A stretch of 64,000 nucleotides of DNA from Tetrapyrgos nigripes (lineage: Eukaryota; Basidiomycota; Agaricomycetes; Agaricales; Campanellaceae): assembly GCA_013368315.1 (NCBI GenBank), contig JAACJM010000205.1:62001-126000 (forward strand), in the 5' to 3' direction. A model generated the notes under the pieces. The model was given only the letters and a program-made list of their open reading frames with translations, was not told the DNA's origin and searched no databases. The position numbers were made by a program, and so were the translations under genes. Position 1 is the first letter of the stretch; every line of letters starts with the position of its first letter. Below, one piece after another: positions 46,395 through 57,843 of this stretch.

Positions 46395-48727
46395 TCGCTG
46401 ATACGCCGTAAAAAATTGCAGTATACATACTTGGATTTTGGTTCATAATATCAGTTTTGATGTTCTTTTAAGGGAATAAGAGGACTAGGGTGAGCCCTGA
46501 ACTGCTAGTTAATACCTAGTGGGACTAAGAAAACAACGGTACAATAATATTAAGTGCTTACGAATGGAGAAACAACTCATTCTAAGTACTATGATACAGT
46601 CATTTAGTAGTCCTTGAGCCAGTAATTTGAATCGAGTCTCTGATACTCGACACTGTGGAATTAGGCCATTCTTTTTTTATTCAGTTGCTCCAGCAACCCC
46701 TTGAGTACATTTCTAGCTACAGTAAATTGTATGTACAAGTAGTATAGTCATATAGGAAATATTTTATCGAGAAGGTCCAAATGTCACGCTTTTGGAGTCC
46801 TTGAGCCAGTGTGACAAGCGTTATGTAAATGCGTCAATCAAGTCCGAAGGTCGCGTTTGGCTGTCACACTTTTTGCGGCCTAGTTTTCAAGAGCCTCCCA
46901 GTGTATTGCTTATCGATCTACTGCCTAAACAAGTATTGGGACATCAAGGGCTAAACATTATCTTCGGCCACAAAATGCCCCAAAACGATCCCCAGGCGAA
47001 TCCCAAAATTTGACGCGTCTGAAAATCAGTCAAATTGGATGGTTATCTGGGCACCACACCTGCATATCTCACTCATGATGGTCAAGCTCCTCATGAAAGA
47101 TGAAGGAAGTGTATTTCTCAATTATAGAGTACTTTAGAAGCAGAAAATACAATGGGAACTATCAAAAATATACATATTTTCGCGAGTGGCTCAAGGACTA
47201 TGACTGGCTCAAGGACTACTAAATGACTGTAGATATGTACGAGTTGGGAGTTATAATAGCAGACCCACCAAATGATAAAGATAGTCTATAAAGGCTTTTG
47301 AATCCTATTATAATGACTAGTACTGCTAGCATAATCCAAAGGGACAGTGAAATGCGAGGTAGCCCCTATTCGTGGGCATAGGAACACGTAAACAGCACAA
47401 TCCTCAGCTGAAAGGTCGATTGGAGAAGACAGCACTAAGATCGGACATGCGGACAATCATGTCAGGTCTAGATCTATGTATCGGTAAATCTTGTAGTACT
47501 AAGACAACTTTGAGGGAATCTTAAGTATCTGTAAAAGGTACATGTGGACAAAAGTAGGACAAAGTATATATGTATGGGATCCCATAAAGTTCAGCTATCC
47601 ATCGGTACAGAAGGGATAGTGAACAGACACTTCTACACAGAGATATAAGGGACAGAAGCACTAAGTCGCAGTACATCCGAATGATCAGAATACAACCCAA
47701 ACGGGTAATGTTATTTCTGGATAAGGAAAAATCTGTCAGTAATCGTCTAGCTAGGCGTTGAAAGCATTGAAGGAGGAATAAGTATGCAAACAGGACTGCA
47801 GAAGAGCTGGACTTGTATGTAGGACTCAGTAGTAGACTGCTGGCAAGACATAGAATGCAAATAAAGCAAGATCAGAGAAAAGGGAAAGGAAAACCGAACG
47901 GAATAAAGAAACTATGAGAAAACCCTAGGCCCCTAGTGTAAGGATGCATATGAAGGACCTAGCAGTCATAAGTGGAGCATTCTGAGTCATAGATGTGATA
48001 CTCGCTAACCAGGACGGTACACGAAAACACCAGACGGCTTACAAAGGGAACTGAAGAAAGTTCCTACGAATATTTAGATAATATTAAACAGTTTCTGTAC
48101 GCCCTAATAAGCAAGTCTTTACTTATGAGGAAATAGGTAGAATTTGCTAGCAGACTTTTTGATTTGTTTTTATATTTTCTCTATGTACCTTTTAGCAGAC
48201 CTCGAAAAGAAATAGGTAACTGTATAGTTGTAGCTGCGAGTAGTATAAAAGGACCAGATATTATGAGTAGCTACCCAAGCCACGTACTGTAGAGTATCGG
48301 ATCTCACTAGCAATAGTAGAGGACGTGAAACACAGACTAAAGCTTCTAAACAAACTTAACTGCACTCTCTACGAGTATAAACATTGTGTTGGAGATAATA
48401 GAGTTTTAAAATTGAACATCTTTGAGGTTATAACTGTGATCTTTGTGTTGACCTTCTGGTCTATTAAGTGTTGATTTTAAGGCAACTGTGGCCTACAAGT
48501 GTTTGATTTTTGGGACTTGTTGATCCTTTTGGTGTTAAACTTGTGTTTATTGTGTCACACGCTAAGCGCTAACTTCATTGAAAAACCCTGATCAAAAGTA
48601 CTTATAGTACAAGTAAACTGGGAGTTTGAGTACTCTGACTACTCGGAACACTTGTCTCATTTACATTTGTATATGGTTTTGTGTTTGGGTGCAGTTCCTA
48701 GCGCTTAATTACAAAAACCACCTATTA
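46395..48727. other. 2.3-kb insertion inside the Gypsy integrase
   Basis: The integrase frame stops at LLFNNTW (minus strand, 48728) and resumes at CYGLWDKM (about 46394), where relatives are continuous. The inserted DNA contains one Tc1-type MITE (listed separately) and otherwise no gene that I recognise. Its own ends are unclear: both sides have a TGATA word, but no convincing inverted repeat or target duplication. Confidence 0.65.
46595..47231. mobile_element. Tc1/mariner-type MITE, 633 bp
   Basis: The element is 46597-47229, flanked by TA. Its ends are CAGTCATTTAGTAGTCCTTG and the exact inverse. The word CCTTGAGCCAGT or its inverse recurs inside (46798-46810 and near 47188), so both ends have doubled sub-terminal motifs. 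A 73-codon frame inside is not recognisable. No transposase is present. Confidence 0.88.
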
Positions 48728-49119
48728 TCACCATGTGTTATTGAAAAGTAAATCAGTAGTGCTGTCACTATCAATGTCTTTGCAGCAAGGGGAAATGACC
48801 ACTGTCTTGGTTGATCGATCTACTGTAACATGGATTGCATTAAAGCCATCACATTCTGGCAAATCTGTTATGAAGTTGGTTGCTCTATGAAGACAGACAT
48901 ACCGGGCCACCAAAATTCTCAGCTAACCAATTCATACATCTTGAATTGGCCTGGGTGTCCTGTGGTAAAACTGTCATGATGCATCTTGACAATGTCTCTC
49001 TGTAGTTGTTGGTCATAAGGAACATATATCTTTCCTTGGAATAAAATGATTCTGTCCTTGTAATTCCACTCCTGTAAATTTTTGACTAGTGAACAGGGAC
49101 CATTGTTCAATATAATCTC
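48728..49119 (-). pseudogene. Gypsy integrase, zinc-finger and N-terminal core
   Basis: On the minus strand the HHCC-type region reads IVKMHHDSFTTGHPGQFKMY, and FWWPGM follows after a stop. Then come ITDLPECDGFNAIHVTVDRS (first Asp of the catalytic core) and IDSDSTTDLLFNNTW. Stops at about 48919 and others break the frame. The Copia element landed just upstream in the same polyprotein. Confidence 0.85.
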
Positions 49120-49124
49120 AAGAG

Positions 49125-49493
49125 TGTTGAATTGGCGCATTCAGTTGCAGCCATCAACGTCATCTATGTAGAACAATAGTAGTAGTTATAAATAGAACAA
49201 TAAGATTATATAGAACAATAGATGTAGTACGACAATAGTGTACGAAACCAACATTGTACTATCAAGTACAATAGAATCTTATTGTTACTCTAGTATTAGT
49301 TTACATATATTTGTACCTCCTCAAAGGTATATAAAGACTTGTAGATAGTCCTCCAAATAACAAGTTTCATACTTAACCCACATCGCTCTAACAAGCCTCT
49401 AACAAGCCTAACAAGCTAACTCTTATCCCCAGGTAAGTAGCATAGTTGCCACTGCGTTTAGTAGTGTACAAGCCGTACCATGCCTGCTTAACA
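49125..49493 (+). repeat. 5' LTR of the Copia element
   Basis: It starts TGTTGAATTGG and ends CTTAACA. The U3 part has repeated GAACAATA words. TATATAAA at 49328-49335 is the likely promoter. It differs from the 3' LTR at three of 369 positions by hand comparison (near 49129, 49136 and 49442), indicating a recent insertion. Confidence 0.95.
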
Positions 49494-49505
49494 GGTTATG
49501 GGCCC
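49494..49505 (+). other. Primer-binding site of the Copia element
   Basis: GGTTATGGGCCC follows the 5' LTR directly. It resembles the complement of the anticodon arm of initiator tRNA-Met, the half-tRNA primer used by many Copia elements. The 300 bp between here and the gag start at 49811 hold no other gene. Confidence 0.55.
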
Positions 49506-52500
49506 TGAAGGCCCTTGGGAGCGCCTTCAATGGCTGCAAACCATAGACTTCGCATACTACCTGGATGGCGCCTTCATGGCTGCCTGTGGCGCCCTTTGTG
49601 GCAGCCTGCGTCGCCTTTAATGGCTTGACGATACATCCAACAGCGCAGGACTTATGTCCAGCTGCAGTTGCTGACAATCTAGGGGAGTAGTCACTGTCAT
49701 GGCGCGTTCATCGCTGCCTCTCTTCACTTTCGCATGGCACATTTAATGCTGCCTTCTTATTCTGCATATGGATAAATGCTGACAGTTGACTTCCCCAGAA
49801 ATTATCAAAGATGTCTTCCAACATCCTGATGACCACTGTACCCGTCTTCGCCAGTGTTGATTTCAACATCTGGGCTGACATCCTTCTCGCCTGGTTGCAG
49901 GCTACTGGACTTAGTTCTGTCCTTAGCTCTGATCGCCCCAGTGATGCCGAAGTGAGTACCGTCTCCCCTCTATCCGCTGAAGATATGGCGGCTCAAACTG
50001 AGGCTATCACGGTGGCTCGAAAGAAACAGGCTGACTGGGATGAGAAAAACGATAAGGCCATCGGGTCTATCAAACTTCGTCTTTCTCCCCCCGTTCATCA
50101 GAAGACACTCGGAATGACAACTGCCAAAGCCATTTGGATCTTTCTCAAGAAGACCTACAGGAAACCTGGTGTTTCCGCAATCTACACGGATTTTAAACGT
50201 GCCACCTCCATCATCATTCCTAACGATGCTAATCCTAGTGCTGCGATCGAGCTTATTCGCATGCACTTCGATAGGGTTAGTGCCGCTGGTATCCCTACCG
50301 ACGACTCCTCTGCTACCTCCATGACGAAAGTTGCCAATTTCCTCATCGTCATGTTCATCATCTCCAAACTTCCCCCCAGATATGAGTATCTCATCAATCA
50401 GTATACTCAATTATCTATTCAACAAATCGACGCTCAAAGTCTTGATGAACTGCAAAGCGAGATTCTCAATATCTGGGAATCTCACCAAGGGGCTTTCAAG
50501 GGGCCTTCAGGGAAAGCCCATGCCAACCATCTTTCAGCTGTCAAGCAAAAGGACGGTAACCCTAGTTTCCAACAGCAGCAGCAGCAGCGCCCTAGTGGCA
50601 GCAGCAGCGGCGCTAACGGAGCCAATGGCTCTAACAGAGAAAACAAGGGAAAAGGGAAAGGAAAGGGCAAGGGAAAAGCTCATTTCCGTCGAGGAGGTTG
50701 AGCTGGGAAATACGAACAGGCCAAGAAACATGGCCAAGCACATCTCGCTCATGGGGACATGTCTCCCATGATGCACACAGTCACCGTCGTCAACACGCCC
50801 GCTGCAGTTGATTCCCGTAAGCCATTCTTCATGGAAACGGAAAAGCCTTTTGATGCCTTCTTCACAGGTACCAAAAGAGCTATCAATCTTGCACGCGATA
50901 TTGGCGCGAGACCATCTGGTGAGACTGTTGCCACTCTTGAGGACGTTGTCATGTCTCACCCCGATCTTTCCTCCTTCACTTCACTTACCCCTGCTCCTCG
51001 TCCTAAACGCACTCTCACGGAACGCATCTATTGGAATAATCTCCAATCATCTTCTGATGGTTGGGGTGATAATGGTAACTGGAATGGTTGGAACAGTGAA
51101 TATCCCGGAACTCAGACCGGTTCAGATGCCGATATGGCATGTGCTCAAGAAGAAGATGCCAGTTGGAACGAGGACACCCTGGTGAACACTTCGGAACTCG
51201 GAAGTGTGTTTGGCTCCACAATGACGGAGTCAGGTGTAAAGGAATCGCAGGACACCAGGACCCCTGTTCCACTTATTGACCGTCTTGCCCAGGATCCTGC
51301 TGCCGATATACTCCAGTGCGGAATTCACCTTGGGGAGAGATTCCAGAATCCCAAGGATTCCCTACACATCTATGGGGAACCACTCCGAGCAGCACTGAAC
51401 ACCGTTGCCCCAACGGGCACTCTTTCTCTGGCCCAACGCATTGCTGCAATCTGCAGCGAGATGCCAAGTGGCTCACTTCCTGCACATCCCAGTGGCATGA
51501 CCACTCAATCCTTACCGTCCAGCCGTGTTGCAAGCCCAACACCTGGAACGACTTCAACGGGATGGGAATTGCTGACTCCTCATCTCCAAAACGAGGATGG
51601 AAGGTACGACGAGCTGATCGATTGGCAGCAAGACGCGACAATCGGACTAGGAGGGATGGAATTACCCTCCAGGGTGCCGACTCCGAGTTCAATGCCAGAA
51701 CTCCGGAGCATGTCTCCAAGCCTATCCGAAACCAGCGACCTCGAGTACATGTCAACTCCGCCATCTCTCAGCAGGATGAGCCTCCCTACATCACCCGTAG
51801 AGGACACATGGTCAGACGGGATTCCAAGTCCACGACCTTCTACCCCTGCCATGGTTACCGTCAATGCCGCAAATAATTATGGCTGGTCCTTAGACTCTGA
51901 AGTCTCCGGCATGGACAATGGATATCTCAGGTCAGATCTCACTTCAGATCTTATGAATAAAAGTACTGATGCGCTTTCTCCAGCAGCTCGTAATATGGAA
52001 GCTGGTTCTTCATGTATATATTTATTACATACCGCTCCTCTGGGTTCATTGACCCCTTTTATTTATAATGATCTGTATACTAGTCCTGGTGATAATAAAT
52101 ATCTATGTGCCTGTGGCACTCTGTTCTCACTATGCCAGAAATGTAAGAAGAAGAGATCTAATACTGTCAAAATCCACTTCGGTGATGGATGGTTACTTGA
52201 TTCTGGAGCATCAGCGCATTTTACGTTCGACATCAATGACTTTGTTGAATTGAGTTATATAAAACCAATTCCAGTGAAAACTGCCAATGGATTCACGAAC
52301 ATTCGTGCATCCGGAACAGTCCTGATCTCTCAACGTAAAAGAGTTATGAAATTATATCCGGTCTATTATATTCCCGATCTAAATCAACGACTCTTATCTG
52401 TTGGTCAATTCTTAAATGACAACATGCTTATGCGCGGTAACTCCGATCATATTACCATTTCGAGAAATACAACATTCTTGACTTTCTCAAAGCGTATACT

Positions 52501-53672
52501 GGAAGAAACGCTATACTATCTTCCACACAAATCGAAAATTGTCGCTTCTAAAGCCAATCTTTTGATTTATCTTATCAACTACGAGATTTTACATCGTCGT
52601 ATAGGACATCCCTCTCGTGATGTTCTAAAACATGTCCGACAACACACCCTTGGCACTCCTGAATTTATCATTCTGAAGGAACTTCCTTTGTGCAAAGACT
52701 GTCTTGAAGGCAAAACTCCCAGACAGGCTTATCCTCCTAACGAACGACATGCTACTCGTCCTTTCCAAATTATCCATACGGATTTGCATGAATACCCCAC
52801 AATATCCTACCACAAGTACAAGTATATAATCGTCTTCTTTGATGATTACACTTCAGATGCTTGGATACGACTTCTTAAAGACAAAAAACAACCACTGACT
52901 GCCACTCGCCAGTTCCTTGCGATGGTAGAAACTCAATATAAGACAAAAGTCGAACAGTGGATGTCTGATATGGGTGGAGAATTCATCAAAGGCACCTACC
53001 GAGAAATGTTACTCGAGAAGGGTATTAAAATCCTTAACAGTGCACCATACATTCATCAACAAAATGGTTGAGCGGAACGCTTCATACGCACATTAATGGA
53101 TAAAGCACTGGCAATGATGAAGCTAGTGTGTCTACCTGAATCTTGGTGGGAATATGCTGTCCATCATGGATTGTATGTCTATCGACGTACTCCCCTACGA
53201 CGACACAAATGGATAACTCCATTTGAAATGCTTGAAAAGGAAAAACCGCGTATCGATCATTTACGAGTTTTTGGCTGTGGAGCTTATGTCTTTAAACCCG
53301 AGGAAACTCGAAAGAACAAACTCGCTTCCAAGTCAGAACTCATGACGTATCTTGGTGTAGCACCAGGAGAACGTGGAAATCTTTTCATGCATACTAACAA
53401 TGCGGAATTTACATCCCCGCAAGCCGTGTTTGAGGAAGACTACTTTCCTCGATGTAAAACTCAATATTGTAGTTCGAAACAACTTCCTATTGAGTCGTCG
53501 CAAAGCGATGACACTCCTCTACCACAACCAATCCCTGACGATGATGAAGATTTTAATCATTGTCCTCCTCGCATCCCTTCCATAAGGAGACCTGATCAGC
53601 TTCGTGACGACGAACCTGAACAGGATCCGCCGCCTTCGTCCCCTGATACTGACTTAGAACCAAGGAGGCCTA

Positions 53673-55302
53673 TACAGTGGGTCAAAAAATTGTCCACATG
53701 TTTCGCATTTTTGGAAAGATTGCCAATTTAAGCAATACTGAGTAGAGATATTAAAATGTGGTCAGTAATGGGCAGAAAGCACTTGATAAACGCTACAATA
53801 TTCTGTCTGTTTTGTCTTATTTGGCTTAAAACTCATGGAGATATGACTGATTTAAAATGGTATGTCATTTGGACAATTTTTTGACATGCAAGTGAAAATA
53901 CAGAAAGTGCTAGCTCAGTACTTGGTATGCCCTCCTTTGGCCTTCAACACAGCCTCAATCCTTCTAGGCATGCTCCTGATCAATTTCTGACAATCTTCTT
54001 CTGTGATTTCATCCCACTTTTCAGCTGCTCTGTCCCATATTTCCCAAACTCCAGAGGGTGCTGTGTCATATCCATTGAGCTTGTGTTTGAGGGTTGTCCA
54101 GAGGTGTTCAATGGGGTTCAGGTCAGGAGATTGAGCAGGCCAGCTCATGCAATGGATGTTGTTGTCTTCAAACCACTTGGTGGCCAGTTTTGACTTGTGT
54201 TTAGGATCATTGTCTTGCTGAAAAATGGCCACCTCTGGATCAACACCCAAAATATCCATGCTCTCCAGAAGGTTGTTCTCCAAAATGTCCACATACTGCT
54301 CTGCATTCATCCTGCCCTCCACCTCTGCCATGTTTCCAACTCCTTCCCACCCCATACATCCCCACACCATGATATTTCCTCCTCCAAATTTGACTGTTTC
54401 CACCACATTTCTCTCTCCCAAGGATTCACCCTTCCTCCCCCACACATACTGCTGTCCATCTGACCCATATCGATTGATTTTAGTCTCATCTGACCAAATA
54501 ACCCTTTTCCAGTCATCCACAGTCCAGTTTCTGTACTTCTGTGCAAAGTTTAAACGAGCCTTCCTGTGAGCTGCAGTGAGTTTGGGCTTCTTCTTCGTTT
54601 TAGATGTGTCCACATCATGCCTGAGAAGGGAATTTCGAATGGTTTGGGTGGAGACAGGTTGGTCAAGGAGGGGATTGATGTTTCTGGCCACTTCTGTAGC
54701 ATTTTCAGCTTTGCCAGTGTTGATTTGTTGGATAGCAGCACGTTCATCAGTGGTAGACAGCTTTCTAGGACGCCCTGCTTGATGGTTCTCCTTGTCAGGA
54801 TACATCTCTTTGGCCAGAGAAGCAATCTTTGACTTGGATACCCCAGTTTTAGCAGAGATTTCCCTGGATGAAGCAGAAGTTTGGAGGAGAGAGAGGATAT
54901 TGTCTTTCTGGGTGGATGTGATGGGTCTCATGATTTGATGAGGGCTATAGAACAACTGGATGCCCTTATATATGGTCCAGCTGGCAGCTATGATATCATT
55001 ATGATGTAGCCATTGCATCATTGTACAACTCCACTTATGATGTCATCTATGAGACATCACATAGTTACAATACTGATTTTGAAGTGGCAACTCAAAAAAT
55101 TGTCCAAATGACATACGATTTTAAATCAATCATATCTCCATGAGTTTTGAGCCAAATAGGACAAATAAAACAGATTATTGTAGCTCTTATCAAGGGCTTT
55201 CTGCCCATCACTGACCACATTTCAATATCTCTACTCAGTATTGCTTAAATTGGCAATCTTTCCAAAATGCGAAACATGTGGACAATTTTTTGACCCACTG
55301 TA
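53673..55302 (-). mobile_element. Tc1/mariner element with intact transposase, nested in Copia
   Basis: The element is 53675-55300 (1626 bp), flanked by TA. The ends read CAGTGGGTCAAAAAATTGTC and its inverse. The inverted repeats are about 210 bp long (to about 53888 and from about 55090). At the inner end of each repeat the AATTGTCC word returns in opposite orientation, so each arm is bounded by two likely transposase-binding sites. The Copia frame continues across when the element and one TA are removed (EPRRPI then TPPPRE). Confidence 0.95.
53915..54931 (-). CDS. Tc1/mariner transposase (DD34E)
   Basis: The single open frame reads from MRPITSTQKDNI to a stop at 53915 and gives 338 aa, the usual Tc1 length; an upstream ATG at 55021 would add 30 residues and is less likely. 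The N-terminal helix-turn-helix part has TSASSREISAKTGVSKSKIA followed by GRPRKLSTTDERA, the typical bipartite DNA-binding domain with its GRPR hinge. The catalytic residues are Asp in VIWSDETKI, Asp in IFQQDNDPKHKS and Glu in DLNPIEHLW, with 34 residues between the last two. No stop or frameshift is seen, so it could still be active and could mobilise related non-autonomous copies such as 37022-38657. Confidence 0.95.
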   Translation of the reverse strand: MRPITSTQKDNILSLLQTSASSREISAKTGVSKSKIASLAKEMYPDKENHQAGRPRKLSTTDERAAIQQINTGKAENATEVARNINPLLDQPVSTQTIRNSLLRHDVDTSKTKKKPKLTAAHRKARLNFAQKYRNWTVDDWKRVIWSDETKINRYGSDGQQYVWGRKGESLGERNVVETVKFGGGNIMVWGCMGWEGVGNMAEVEGRMNAEQYVDILENNLLESMDILGVDPEVAIFQQDNDPKHKSKLATKWFEDNNIHCMSWPAQSPDLNPIEHLWTTLKHKLNGYDTAPSGVWEIWDRAAEKWDEITEEDCQKLIRSMPRRIEAVLKAKGGHTKY

Positions 55303-57460
55303 ACGCCACCGCCAAGGGAGACACCACCTCCTGCGGCACCTCAAAAAGTCACTAGACCAAGACGGAATTACAGAGAACCAACACGTCGAAGCGAGCGTGT
55401 TAGTGAACCAAACAAACAGTACGGAGATAAACACCCCGTACAAGTTACACGCGATCTTGAACCTCAAATCGCGGCTGATAAAAGAGCGGAAGCAAAAGCT
55501 AAAGCAGAGAGAGACGCTCGGAGAGAAAACCGACGTCAACAAGCTGCAGAGCAACAGGTTCCCGGACCTAGTTCTGCATCCAGAAGCGCACCCCAGGGGG
55601 AGCAGCAAGCCGAGAGTGATGACTCTGCACGCCCTGAATCAGAAGAAATGGCAGAACCATGCCGTGAAGGGGGAGTATCTATAAATTTCTTGCTTATGCA
55701 GGCAATTGCTCCTGGAGAAATTGATTCCCACTTGCTTATTCAGAAAGTTACTTCGAAGAATGATGGGAATCAACCGAATGTTCGTAATATTCGCGAATGG
55801 ACATTCAAAGACATTGCTCGCTTACCTATAGCTGAGCAGGAGGAATGGAAAGTCGCTTGCCGTGAAGAACTAGAGGCTCTTCGCAAGCACGACACCTATG
55901 AATTGGTCGAAAGACCTACAGATAGGAAAGTTATCAAAAACCGATGGGTCTTTGACATCAAGACTGATGGTCGTAAAAAGGCAAGACTCGTTGCAAAAGG
56001 TTTTTCACAGGTCGAAGGCATAGACTTTGATCAAATATATTCGCCTGTTGTTCGATTCGAGACTGTGCGCTTAATCTTCGCTCTAGCTGCACTTAAGGGC
56101 TGGCACGTGTCCGGTGTCGATGTCCAATCAGCCTACTTATATGGCTTACTCGATGAAGAAATCTATATGGAACAACCGGAAGCCTTTAAAGTAAAAGGAC
56201 AAGAGCATAAAGTCGTCCGGCTACTTCGTGCCCTTTATGGACTCAAACAAGCAGGACTTGCGTGGTGGAAAAGTCTTGATAAGTCCATGGTGGAACTTGG
56301 TTTTAAACGAATCATTTCCGACACCGGAATTTTCATTCACAAACGCTATGACGCCAACAATAATCTTATTGAAAACTCTATCATTATTGCCGTAGTCTAT
56401 GTGGATGACGCTCTATTCTGTGGAGCGAATAAAACCTTAGTCTTATGACTCAAAGGAAACTTTATGAAGAGATGGGAATGCAGGGATCTAGGCGATGCCA
56501 AAGAATTCCTTAGGATGAGAATTACCAGGAAAGGCAGCAAGGTCTCTTTAGACCAGTGCGCTTATCTAGATAAAATCCTAGAAACTTATGGAATGCAAAA
56601 CGCGAAAGCTTCTGCTACCCCATTACCTGGCAATTATCACCCTCTTCCTCTCCCAGAAGACACTCCTGTCAATTATACTCTTCGTCAAAGTTATCAAGAG
56701 ATAATCGGATCCTTACTCTACTTAATGTTAGGAACACGTCCTGATATCTCCTTTGCTGTCACAAAACTTGCGCAATTTGCTGCAAACCCCTCACAAGAAC
56801 ACTACAATAAGGCGAAAGACATTTGCCGTTACCTCGTTGGCACTAGAAAATATGCTCTTGTGTACAACGGTCAAGGGGAGAAGGCTTATCAGCCTATACA
56901 GACTCCGATTGGGGATCAGATCCTGGATCTCGCAAATCTCAAACTGGCTTCTTTCTACAATTAGCCCAAGCACCATTTAGCTGGACGTCTAGACAACAAA
57001 AGACAGTTGCTCTATCTTCGACTGAAGCTGAATACATGGCACTTAGTGACTGCAGTCGACAAGTATGCTGGTTCAAGACTCTTCTCAGTGAAATTGAATA
57101 TCCTCTCCATGCTATTCCAATCTATGGTGACAATCAGGGATCAATTTTTATTGCATCAAACCCTGTCACGGATAAGCGAACCAAGCACATTGATATTCGA
57201 TATCATTTTGTTCGAGAAAAAGTCATTGACGAGACAGTCAAGTTATTCTTCATTGAAGGAAGTAATAACCCTGCAGATCTACTCACTAAAGCTCTAGATC
57301 GAGTAAAGTTTGAGAAATTCAGGAAACAATTAGGACTTCAGTTTTATAATTGAAGAAAGTCCTATAAATTGCATCGAAAACGTCGAGGCACTGGATCCCT
57401 TCCTTCCATGGCTGCTTACAGCACCTATCTATGCTTACGCGCATTACCGTGCTGCTTAGC

Positions 57461-57469
57461 AAGGGGGAG
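57461..57469 (+). other. Polypurine tract of the Copia element
   Basis: AAGGGGGAG directly precedes the 3' LTR and is the plus-strand primer site. The same word precedes a putative LTR start at 63200. Confidence 0.7.
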
Positions 57470-57838
57470 TGTTAAATTGGCACATTCAGTTGCAGCCATC
57501 AACGTCATCTATGTAGAACAATAGTAGTAGTTATAAATAGAACAATAAGATTATATAGAACAATAGATGTAGTACGACAATAGTGTACGAAACCAACATT
57601 GTACTATCAAGTACAATAGAATCTTATTGTTACTCTAGTATTAGTTTACATATATTTGTACCTCCTCAAAGGTATATAAAGACTTGTAGATAGTCCTCCA
57701 AATAACAAGTTTCATACTTAACCCACATCGCTCTAACAAGCCTCTAACAAGCCTAACAAGCTAACTCTTATCCCCAGGTAAGTAGCGTAGTTGCCACTGC
57801 GTTTAGTAGTGTACAAGCCGTACCATGCCTGCTTAACA
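57470..57838 (+). repeat. 3' LTR of the Copia element
   Basis: 369 bp, TGTTAAATTGG to CTTAACA, almost identical to the 5' LTR. Confidence 0.95.
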
Positions 57839-57843
57839 AAGAG

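Larger units (their letters stand above)
49811..57353 (+). pseudogene. Copia gag-pol polyprotein, inactivated
   Basis: Gag (49811-50701) has a capsid region (ILNIWESHQGAFKG), a glutamine run and a GKGKGKG basic tail. Pol continues in the same frame: protease WLLDSGASAHFTF (about 52190), integrase zinc site HRRIGHPS..CKDCLEGK (about 52590-52720), the DDE acids in IIHTDLHEY and WMSDMGGEF, reverse transcriptase with VYVDDALFCG (about 56395), and RNase H ALSSTEAEYMALSD (about 57010). Frame breaks are TGA at 50699, 53069 and 56446, a one-base deletion in a G run near 56883, and the Tc1 insertion at 53675. All three TGA codons stand where CGA (Arg) is expected, for example QNG-stop-AERF at 53069. 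The normal protein would be a single gag-pol frame. Confidence 0.93.
49120..57843 (+). mobile_element. Complete Ty1/Copia retrotransposon nested in Gypsy
   Basis: The element is 49125-57838 and is flanked by AAGAG at 49120-49124 and 57839-57843. LTRs of 369 bp stand at both ends. The internal region has a primer-binding site, gag, protease, integrase, reverse transcriptase and RNase H in Copia order and a polypurine tract. It is inserted in antisense into the Gypsy RNase H-integrase region. A Tc1 element (53675-55300) sits inside it. Confidence 0.96.

Noticed and set aside
50699..50701. Programmed stop-codon read-through between Copia gag and pol
   Set aside because: Two further TGA codons of the same origin lie in essential domains (integrase and reverse transcriptase), so mutation is the simpler explanation. 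The idea is kept only as a test in the findings.
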